Below are positions 1 to 6,619 of a DNA stretch of 8,093 bases, piece after piece. The position numbers and the translations under genes are program-made. Under the pieces are notes generated by a model. That model worked only from the letters and a program-made list of their open reading frames with translations, had not been told where the DNA came from and ran no database searches. Within the stretch, counting starts at the first letter, position 1, and each line of letters begins with the position of its first letter. The stretch is from Actinobacteria bacterium ATB1 (GTDB taxonomy: Bacteria > Actinomycetota > Acidimicrobiia > UBA2766), in the NCBI GenBank assembly GCA_021404985.1, contig QWHP01000114.1, positions 1-8,093 on the forward strand, written 5' to 3'.

Positions 1-692
<692 letters not shown>

Positions 693-694
693 GG

Positions 695-700
695 ACCTCC
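695..700 (-). promoter_or_regulatory. Ribosome-binding site of ctaB
   Basis: On the minus strand GGAGGT lies 2 bp before the ATG at 692-690. It is a near-perfect anti-16S match but unusually close to the start codon. It is the main support for this start, since no better-spaced in-frame alternative was found next to it. Confidence 0.55.
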
Positions 701-707
701 TGCGGTG

Positions 708-785
708 TCGATTCCCCCCAAGGCACCCTTGGTCCGTCTCTGGGGATTGGGGCCGCAGCATGGGTAACGTAGTGATCGATTCCCC
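708..785 (+). repeat. Pair of 10-bp direct repeats (TCGATTCCCC)
   Basis: TCGATTCCCC occurs at 708-717 and again at 776-785, with starts 68 bp apart, on either side of the palindrome. One copy is near the ctaB start and the other about 30 bp before the lipoprotein start. This could be a pair of regulator sites, one for each divergent gene, but no known binding motif was recognised. Confidence 0.25.
718..732. repeat. Interrupted palindrome CCAAGG-CAC-CCTTGG, possible operator
   Basis: Two perfect 6-bp inverted arms (718-723 and 727-732) flank a 3-bp spacer in the middle of the divergent gap. The symmetry would suit a dimeric regulator acting on both ctaB and the lipoprotein gene. It is short, has no T-run and lies upstream of both genes, so a terminator is unlikely. 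A chance occurrence is possible. Confidence 0.3.
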
Positions 786-817
786 TCCCGGGCAACCCAT
801 TCCGGACGTTCCACACG

Positions 818-1738
818 ATGCCGCACTTCCACCGAGCAGCTGCCCTCACGATCGCCCTCGCCCTCGTCGCCCTCGCGTGCGGCGGCTCCGACGGTTCGCG
901 GAGCTCCGCCGACCCGGCGTCGGACGACTGGGACGCCCCGCTCGTGGTGAGTGAGAGCGAGATCGTGCCCCAGATCGTCTCGAGCGACCTCGCCCAGGGC
1001 GAACCCACCCGCCTCCTCTTCGGGCTCCTCGACGACCAGGGTGAGCCGATCGCGGACCCGGATCTGGACGTCAAGGTGGCCCTCTATGACATCGCAGACA
1101 GTGACGGCGACGACGGTGAAGAGCCGAAGGCTCCAGTCTGGGAGAAGGACGCCACGTTCTTCTGGGCGGTTCCCGACACGCGTGGGCTGTACGAGGTGGA
1201 CGAGATCACCTTCGACCACGCCGGCGTCTGGGGGATCGAGGTGACTGCCCGGGACGAGACAGTCCGCGTGAAGTTCGACGTGAAGGCGGAAGCGCGCGGG
1301 GTCGCAGTGGGAGACCCGGTGCCGGACACCCCAACGAGGACCGCTGCCGAGGTCGGGGGGAACCTTGCGTTGATCACCACCGACGACGATCCCGATCCTG
1401 CGCTCTACGAGATCAGCGTCCCGGCGGCTGTGGCCGTCGGGAAGCCGTTCGTCGTGGTCCTCGGCACGCCCAAGTTCTGTTCGAGCGGGACATGCGGGCC
1501 GAGCCTCGACGTGGTCAAGGGGATACGGTCCGGCTACCCTGGCATCAACTTCGTCCACGTCGAGATATACGAGAACCTCGACACGCCGAAGCCGACACTT
1601 TCACCCGTGGTCGATGCCTGGCGCCTGCCCACCGAGCCCTGGGTGTATGTGGTGGGCTCCGACGGTAACGTCTACAGACGCTTCGAAGGGGCGATCAGCG
1701 AGCGAACGATCAGGAACGCACTCGACCATGTCTCTTGA
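818..1738 (+). CDS. Secreted lipoprotein with Ig-like (YtkA/FixH-like) and thioredoxin/Sco-like domains
   Basis: The 306-residue product starts with a short lipoprotein signal: H5/R6, a hydrophobic stretch 7-20, then VALA-C21-GG, so C21 should be lipidated. An acidic, Ser-rich linker follows. Residues about 41-155 look like a beta-sandwich: VPDTRGLYEV (118-127) and AGVWGIEV (135-142) recall YtkA/FixH-like domains. Residues about 195-306 look like a thioredoxin fold: GKPFVVVLGTPKFC221SSGTC226GP, then FVHVE with H247, LDTPKPT (254-260), a cis-Pro candidate P274 in TEPWVYVV, and a final helix. The Cys spacing is C-x4-C, neither the CxxC of thioredoxin nor the CxxxC of Sco. Lying beside ctaB, it may serve copper or thiol chemistry during cytochrome oxidase assembly, but this is inference; an outer-face thiol reductase or a substrate-binding protein is also possible. 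No strong ribosome-binding site precedes the ATG, yet the signal peptide fixes the start. Its end overlaps menJ by 11 bp. Confidence 0.85.
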   Translation: MPHFHRAAALTIALALVALACGGSDGSRSSADPASDDWDAPLVVSESEIVPQIVSSDLAQGEPTRLLFGLLDDQGEPIADPDLDVKVALYDIADSDGDDGEEPKAPVWEKDATFFWAVPDTRGLYEVDEITFDHAGVWGIEVTARDETVRVKFDVKAEARGVAVGDPVPDTPTRTAAEVGGNLALITTDDDPDPALYEISVPAAVAVGKPFVVVLGTPKFCSSGTCGPSLDVVKGIRSGYPGINFVHVEIYENLDTPKPTLSPVVDAWRLPTEPWVYVVGSDGNVYRRFEGAISERTIRNALDHVS

Positions 1739-2969
1739 ATGTGACGTGCTGGTCGTCGGCGGCGGACCCGCCGGTGCATCCGCAGCCTGTCGCCTCGCCC
1801 GGCACGGAGTCGACGTCGTCGTCGTGGAGAAGAGGCGCTTCCCACGAGAGAAGACCTGCGGTGACGGGCTGACGCCCCGATCCGTCAAGGCGCTCACCGA
1901 CCTTGGCATGTCCGACGAGCTGGACGGCTGGCATCGCGTCCGAGGCTTGCGTGCTTACGGAGGCGGCCACGTTCTGGAGCTGGAGTGGCCCGAGCATCCG
2001 GTCTTCCCGTCGTACGGAACGGTGGTCACACGAGCTGAGCTCGACATGGCGATCGCGGAGCGTGCCCGCAAAGAGGGTGCGCGGATGCTCGAGGAGGTCG
2101 AGGCGACCGAACCGGCCGCGGGCTCCGGGCTCGTCGGAGCCGTGAGACTCAAGCCAAAGGGAGATGCGATCTTCGAGCTGCGACCCCGCTTCGTCATTGT
2201 CGCGGACGGTTCGCTTTCACGGTTCGGGCGGGCCCTGGGCAACGAGCGCGACCGGCGCTATCCGCTCGGGATGGCGATCCGTGGCTACTTCGACTCGCCC
2301 GAGAGCGACGACGACTACATCGAAAGCCACCTCGACATCCGGGATCGCGACGGCAGAGCTCTGCCAGGGTACGGGTGGATCTTCCCGGAGGGAGACGGGA
2401 CCGTGAACGTCGGTATCGGACTGCTGTCCACGTTCCGGGAGTGGAAGGGTGTCAACACGTCCCATCTCATGGAGGCGTTCACGCACATGGCACCGGCCCA
2501 TTGGGGGATCGACCCGGAAGCGGGCCGCAGTGTCCGGGGAGGAAAGCTGCCCATGGGCCTGTCCGTGCGGCCGAGGGTGGGCCCGAACTGGCTCGTGGTG
2601 GGGGACGCCGCGGGGGCGATCAACCCCTTCAACGGCGAAGGCATCGCCTACGCCCTGGAGACCTCAGAGGTCGCGGCGGAACTCGTCGCCGAAGCCCTCC
2701 ACTCCAACGACGGTTCGGTCCTCTACAGGTACGGGGCGATCCTCGACGACCGTTATGCCTCCTACTACAGGGCAGCACGAGCTTTCGTGCGCCTCATAGG
2801 CGAGCCACGGGTGATGAAGGTCCTCACCGCCGTGGGCATGCGTTCCCGTCCGCTGATGTCGTTCGTGCTCAGGGTGATGGCCAACCTCCTCGCTCCAGAG
2901 CTGCGCCGTCCCGACGAGGTCCTGTACCGCGTTGCCGAGAAGCTCGTCGCGCTGGGACCCGAGCCCTGA
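1728..2969 (+). CDS. menJ: Menaquinone-saturating FAD-dependent reductase (geranylgeranyl reductase family)
   Basis: This 413-residue flavoprotein probably reduces one isoprene double bond of the menaquinone side chain, as mycobacterial MenJ does, at the inner face of the membrane. The FAD dinucleotide-binding motif GGGPAG is at 11-16, with E34 at the end of the second strand as ribose ligand. The family signature PREKTCGDGLTPRS spans 39-52, with C44. PGYGWIFPEGDG (213-224) is the PxYxWxFP substrate-site motif, followed by VNVGIG. The second FAD motif GDAAG is at 292-296, followed by INPFNGEGIAYALET. MRSRPLMSFVLRVMANLL near the C-terminus is a likely membrane-associating helix. Length matches MenJ (about 408). 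I chose ATG 1728 because the Rossmann strand begins at residue 5; an upstream in-frame ATG at 1614 would only add residues overlapping the lipoprotein gene. The 11-bp overlap suggests translational coupling. Acting on another polyprenyl substrate remains possible. Confidence 0.87.
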   Translation: MSLECDVLVVGGGPAGASAACRLARHGVDVVVVEKRRFPREKTCGDGLTPRSVKALTDLGMSDELDGWHRVRGLRAYGGGHVLELEWPEHPVFPSYGTVVTRAELDMAIAERARKEGARMLEEVEATEPAAGSGLVGAVRLKPKGDAIFELRPRFVIVADGSLSRFGRALGNERDRRYPLGMAIRGYFDSPESDDDYIESHLDIRDRDGRALPGYGWIFPEGDGTVNVGIGLLSTFREWKGVNTSHLMEAFTHMAPAHWGIDPEAGRSVRGGKLPMGLSVRPRVGPNWLVVGDAAGAINPFNGEGIAYALETSEVAAELVAEALHSNDGSVLYRYGAILDDRYASYYRAARAFVRLIGEPRVMKVLTAVGMRSRPLMSFVLRVMANLLAPELRRPDEVLYRVAEKLVALGPEP

Positions 2970-3065
2970 GCGTGGATCGGGCTTGACTTTGCGGCGACGG
3001 GAGGTCGTCCGTAGATTTGGCCCCGACTCGCCGCCCGCCGACTGAACCGGAGTGGACCGGGGCAG
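2970..3065 (+). promoter_or_regulatory. Leader of the nuo operon with possible promoter elements
   Basis: This 96-bp gap is the longest space between plus-strand genes, so it may start the nuo transcript. TTGACT at 2983-2988 fits a -35 element and TAGATT at 3012-3017 fits a -10 element, both notable in such GC-rich DNA. Their spacing is 23 bp, longer than the usual 16-19, so they may not act as one promoter. Read-through from menJ is equally possible, because no terminator is visible. The nuoA ribosome-binding site is weak (GGGGCAG directly before the ATG). Confidence 0.35.
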
Positions 3066-3514
3066 ATGGAACTCCAGGACTATTTCCCGATCGCGATCCT
3101 GCTGCTCGTGGCGTTCCTGTTCGGCAGCGTGTCGAGGCTGCTGTCCTCGCTTCTCCACCCGAAGAACCCGACCCCGGAGAAGCTCGACCCGTACGAGTGC
3201 GGCATCATCCCCGAGCGCGACGCACCCGAACGCTTCCCCGTCCAGTTCTATCTGGTGGCGATGATCTTCATCGCTTTCGACATCGAGGTGATCTTCCTCT
3301 ACCCGTGGGCCGTCCTCGTCCGCCGGCTCGGCGCCTTCGGCATCGTCGAGATGGCAGTCTTCGTCGCGATCGTCTTCATCGCCTACGGCTACATCCGCCG
3401 TGAGGGCGTCTTCGAGTGGGCGCCGCGCAAGAAGCTCGATCGAGCCGAGCTCCTCCGTCGGTACCGGGAGGAAGCACAGGCAGCCCGGGTGCAGCCTGAG
3501 TCGGAGGCTGCCTG

Positions 3515-3515
<1 letters not shown>
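3066..3515 (+). CDS. nuoA: NADH-quinone oxidoreductase subunit A
   Basis: NuoA is a small membrane subunit of complex I at the junction between the quinone site and the proton-pumping arm. The 149-residue product has three hydrophobic segments at about 8-28, 61-83 and 92-110. The family loop is intact: PYECG at 42-46, then RFPVQFYLVAM (56-66), IAFDIEVIFLYPWA (69-82), with the conserved acidic residues D72 and E74 in the second helix. GYIRREGVFEW (108-118) follows the third helix. The last 30 residues form a charged, helical cytoplasmic tail (KKLDRAELLRRYREEA), longer than in many homologues. It is the first nuo gene, 96 bp after menJ, and its TGA overlaps the nuoB ATG by one base (TGATG). Start ATG 3066 places the first helix at the usual distance from the N-terminus. 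Confidence 0.97.
3503..3507 (+). promoter_or_regulatory. Ribosome-binding site of nuoB inside the end of nuoA
   Basis: GGAGG lies 7 bp before the nuoB ATG at 3515, an ideal spacing, and is embedded in the last codons of nuoA. It fixes the nuoB start at the TGATG junction. Confidence 0.75.
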
Positions 3516-4003
<488 letters not shown>

Positions 4004-4027
4004 GCCCCGACCGAGTCGACAGGCCAC

Positions 4028-4681
4028 ATGACCGAGCCGGAGACCAACACCCCTGACTCACTGAGCCTCGGGGAGGTCGACGGCGTGGTCGACTTCGCCG
4101 CCTCCGAGGCCGAGAGTGAGACGGCACCCACCCCGCTTCTCGCGGATGTGGCCGGCCGGTTCCCGGACGTCGGGTACGAAGTCTCCCACGAACAGGAGGT
4201 CGTGATCGTCGGCGTCGACACCCTGCTCGAGCTCGCCGAGTGGCTCCGCGGGGACCAGCACTTCGACATGTGCGTGGACGTCACGGCGGTCGACTACCTC
4301 GACCACTGGGACCGTTCGATGGGAACCTGGCAGGGGGAACGGACCCGCTTCGAGGTCGTGGTCAACCTCCTCGACCTCGGACTGGGCGGCGACGGCGGCC
4401 GCCGGCCGCGGCGCCTGCGACTCAGAGTGCCGGTGGACGAGGAGGAGTGCCGCTGCCCCTCGCTGGCCTTCGTCTGGCCGCTTGCAGACCCGGCAGAGCG
4501 TGAGATCTACGACCTGTTCGGGATCGTGTTCGACGGGCATCCCGACCTCACTCGCATCCTCATGCCCGACGACTGGGAAGGGCATCCGCTCCGCAAGGAT
4601 TACGGAGTCTCCCGCATTCCTGTCACGTTCAGGGGAGACCGGGAACGTCCGGCCCCCGAGGGTGGTGCAGAACGTGGATAG
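4028..4681 (+). CDS. nuoC: NADH-quinone oxidoreductase subunit C
   Basis: NuoC is the 30-kDa-type subunit of the peripheral arm and packs against NuoD and NuoB; it carries no cofactor. The 217-residue product shows the family core: DVTAVDYLD at about 84-92, EREIYDLFGIVFDGHPDLTR from E157, and DDWEGHPLRKDYG at 181-193. The first 45 or so residues are acidic and low in hydrophobics, an extension not needed for the fold. A short Gly/Arg-rich insert (GLGGDGGRRPRRLRLR) lies in a loop before the conserved core. The ribosome-binding site is weak (GACAGG, 4 bp before ATG). A shorter product from a later start is conceivable, but the 24-bp gap to nuoB and continuous coding-like codon use favour ATG 4028. 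Its last 8 bp overlap the proposed GTG start of nuoD. Confidence 0.95.
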   Translation: MTEPETNTPDSLSLGEVDGVVDFAASEAESETAPTPLLADVAGRFPDVGYEVSHEQEVVIVGVDTLLELAEWLRGDQHFDMCVDVTAVDYLDHWDRSMGTWQGERTRFEVVVNLLDLGLGGDGGRRPRRLRLRVPVDEEECRCPSLAFVWPLADPAEREIYDLFGIVFDGHPDLTRILMPDDWEGHPLRKDYGVSRIPVTFRGDRERPAPEGGAERG

Positions 4682-6011
4682 GCACGAAGTCCTGCCGCCG
4701 TCGGTGCTCGCGCCGCGCACTCCGACATCCGAGGGCGGGCAGGAGATGTTCCTGCCCGGAGAGACGCATCGGGTCGAACTGACCAGGGAGCGCGGGATCG
4801 TCACCGACGTCCCCGAGGGAACGGAGGAGAACCTCTCCGCCCCCGAGGACGAGACGATGATCATAAACATGGGGCCGCAACACCCGTCCACGCACGGTGT
4901 GCTGCGACTCATGCTCGAGCTCGACGGTGAGGAGATCCTCAGGGTCAAGCCGGTGATCGGCTACCTCCACACCGGAATGGAGAAGACCGCCGAAGAGCTC
5001 CTCTACATCCAGGGGTCCACGAACGTGACCCGCATGGACTACATGAACCCGCTCGGCAACGAGCTGTGTTTCAGCCTCGCCGTCGAGAGACTCCTCGGGA
5101 TCGAAGTGCCCGAGCGTGCACAGGCGATCCGCGTCCTCATGGCCGAGCTGTGCCGAATCAACTCGCATCTGGTGTGGTTCGCCACGTCGGGGATGGACCT
5201 CGGTGCGACGACGGTGATGATCCATGGCCTGCGGGAGCGAGAGCTCATCCTGAGGTTCTTCGAGAAGACATCGGGTCTCAGGATGAACTGCGACTACGTG
5301 CGTCCGGGGGGAGTCGCAGCGGATCTCCCCGACGGCTGGGTCGAGGACGTGGCCGAGATCATCGAGGTCATCCCGAGGCGGCTCCACGAGTCCCGTGACC
5401 TGCTCGACGACAACCCCATCTTCCAGAAGCGCATGCGGGGAGTGGGGATCCTGACGCGGGACGAGGCCATCGCGCTCGGTGCGACGGGACCAATCCTGCG
5501 CGCGACCGGCTTGGCATGGGACATCCGCAAGGCGTTTCCCTATTCCGGCTACGACCGATACGAGTTCGACATCCCGACGCAGGAGGGTTGCGACGCCTGG
5601 TCCCGATACCAGGTTCGCGTCGCGGAGGTGAACGAGTCCGCCCGCATCATCCGCCAGGTGATCGAGACGATGCCCCCGGGCGACTACCGGGTTCAGGACA
5701 GGAAGGTGACACCCCCACCGCGTCATCGCATCGACGTGTCGATGGAGGCGCTCATCCACCACTTCAAGCTCTTCACGGAAGGCTTCAAGGTGCCCGCCGG
5801 CGAGACCTACGTGGCGATCGAATCGCCCAAGGGCGAGCTCGGGTGCTATCTCGTGTCGGATGGCGTGCCTCCTGCGTACCGGCAGCACACACGCGGGCTG
5901 TGCTTCTACCACGTCCACGCGATGCCGTCGATGATGGTGGGTGGCCTCGTGGCCGACGCCGTCGTCGTCATCGCTTCTGCGGATCCCGTCCTCGGAGAGG
6001 TCGACAGGTGA
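4674..6011 (+). CDS. nuoD: NADH-quinone oxidoreductase subunit D (quinone-site subunit)
   Basis: NuoD is the 49-kDa-type subunit; with NuoB it forms the quinone-reducing cavity near cluster N2. From GTG 4674 it has 445 residues. MGPQHPSTHGVLR begins at M66, giving H70 and H74, and RMDY (120-123) gives Y123. H74 and Y123 are 49 residues apart, as are the Thermus quinone-site pair H38 and Y87. GYLHTGMEKT, RINSHLVW and the C-terminal GEVDR are all intact. The motif usually read as RPPSF or RGPSF near the C-terminus is RGLCF here. The start is uncertain: GTG 4674 gives an 8-bp overlap with nuoC and a GAGGG 11 bp upstream, while ATG 4746 (421 residues) has GAGGG 10 bp upstream. Codons between them are strongly G/C at position three, favouring the longer form. 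It ends in a GTGA overlap with nuoE. Confidence 0.96.
   Translation: MDRHEVLPPSVLAPRTPTSEGGQEMFLPGETHRVELTRERGIVTDVPEGTEENLSAPEDETMIINMGPQHPSTHGVLRLMLELDGEEILRVKPVIGYLHTGMEKTAEELLYIQGSTNVTRMDYMNPLGNELCFSLAVERLLGIEVPERAQAIRVLMAELCRINSHLVWFATSGMDLGATTVMIHGLRERELILRFFEKTSGLRMNCDYVRPGGVAADLPDGWVEDVAEIIEVIPRRLHESRDLLDDNPIFQKRMRGVGILTRDEAIALGATGPILRATGLAWDIRKAFPYSGYDRYEFDIPTQEGCDAWSRYQVRVAEVNESARIIRQVIETMPPGDYRVQDRKVTPPPRHRIDVSMEALIHHFKLFTEGFKVPAGETYVAIESPKGELGCYLVSDGVPPAYRQHTRGLCFYHVHAMPSMMVGGLVADAVVVIASADPVLGEVDR
5994..6000 (+). promoter_or_regulatory. Ribosome-binding site of nuoE deciding a GTG start
   Basis: GGAGAGG lies 7 bp before GTG 6008, within the last codons of nuoD. No in-frame ATG is nearby and the encoded SKFFEGERLEAAVAKI matches a NuoE N-terminus, so the GTG start is well supported. 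Confidence 0.65.
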
Positions 6012-6619
6012 GCAAGTTCTTCGAAGGTGAGCGGCTCGAGGCTGCTGTGGCGAAGATCGCCGAGTACCCACAGAAGCGGTCCGCCATCCTGCCACTCCTG
6101 CACATGGTCCAGGACGACCTGGGTTATGTGCCCCGCGACGCGATGCGCGAGATCGCGGCCCTGATCGACCTCACCCCGGCCGAAGTTCTCGGTACGGCGA
6201 GCTTCTACACGATGTTCAGGTTCGAGGAACGCGGCAAGCACCTTGTCTCGGTCTGTGGCGGCATCTCGTGCATGCTCCTCGGGTCCCACGAGCTCTACCG
6301 GAAGATGCTCGATCACTTCGGTGTCGCGAGTCACGGGACGACCCCGGACGGCACGTTCACCTTCGAGCTCATGGAGTGCGCGGCCGCATGCGGCGGGGCA
6401 CCCGCCGTCGAGGTCGACTACCTGTTCTTCGAGAACGTGGGCCCGGATGAAGGCGTGAAGCTCCTCGAGGACATCAAGAGTCGCGGCCTCGAGGCAGTCC
6501 ATGCCGAACGAGGGTCCGTGACGGCGCCCCTCTCCCCCGGGGCTGTCGAGGCCATCGAGGCCGGTCCGTCCCCCCGTACCGCGGATCCTCGGGCGCAGTC
6601 ACCGGAGGCGATGAGCTGA
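6008..6619 (+). CDS. nuoE: NADH-quinone oxidoreductase subunit E (cluster N1a)
   Basis: NuoE is the 24-kDa-type subunit of the NADH-oxidising module and binds the [2Fe-2S] cluster N1a in a thioredoxin-like fold next to NuoF. The 203-residue product begins with a helical domain containing RSAILPLLHMVQDDLGYVP (24-42). It continues with GTASFYTMFRFEERGKH (62-78). The ligands are C83 and C88 (VCGGISCMLLG) and C124 and C128 (MECAAACGGAP), the standard C-x4-C plus C-x3-C pattern. From about residue 169 there is a Pro/Ala/Ser-rich tail of some 35 residues ending SPEAMS, beyond the E. coli length (166). It looks disordered; C-terminal extensions are known in other NuoE proteins. The GTG start overlaps nuoD by 4 bp and the TGA overlaps nuoF by 1 bp, so NuoE and NuoF are probably made in a fixed ratio. 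Confidence 0.97.
   Translation: MSKFFEGERLEAAVAKIAEYPQKRSAILPLLHMVQDDLGYVPRDAMREIAALIDLTPAEVLGTASFYTMFRFEERGKHLVSVCGGISCMLLGSHELYRKMLDHFGVASHGTTPDGTFTFELMECAAACGGAPAVEVDYLFFENVGPDEGVKLLEDIKSRGLEAVHAERGSVTAPLSPGAVEAIEAGPSPRTADPRAQSPEAMS
6604..6608 (+). promoter_or_regulatory. Ribosome-binding site of nuoF inside the end of nuoE
   Basis: GGAGG lies 10 bp before ATG 6619, within the codons of the NuoE tail. It supports initiation at the TGATG junction; an out-of-frame ATG at 6611 is ignored because it would not read NuoF. Confidence 0.65.

Larger units (their letters stand above)
693..817. promoter_or_regulatory. Divergent intergenic region between ctaB and the lipoprotein gene
   Basis: This 125-bp stretch has no convincing gene and must hold the start signals for ctaB (leftward) and probably for the lipoprotein-menJ pair (rightward). 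It contains a 15-bp interrupted palindrome at 718-732, a 10-bp direct repeat at 708-717 and 776-785, and the ctaB ribosome-binding site at 695-700. I could not identify a -35/-10 pair with correct spacing on either strand. Its role as a promoter region is inferred from the divergent gene layout. Confidence 0.6.

Noticed and set aside
747..775. TTGGGG (747-752) with TAGTGA (770-775) as a promoter for the lipoprotein gene
   Set aside because: The 17-bp spacing is good, but both hexamers are poor matches to consensus and such pairs are expected by chance.
1614..1727. Upstream start for menJ adding 38 residues
   Set aside because: The extra residues overlap the coding end of the lipoprotein and precede a normal Rossmann-fold N-terminus; ATG 1728 fits the family length.
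2962..2983. AGCCC/GGGCT inverted repeat after menJ as a terminator
   Set aside because: The stem is only 5 bp with a 12-base loop and no T-run, so an intrinsic terminator is not supported.
4629..6095. Long minus-strand open frame (488 codons) opposite nuoD
   Set aside because: It is a by-product of G/C-biased third positions in nuoD; its translation is Arg/His/Asp-rich with no recognisable domain, and nuoD is certain on the other strand.
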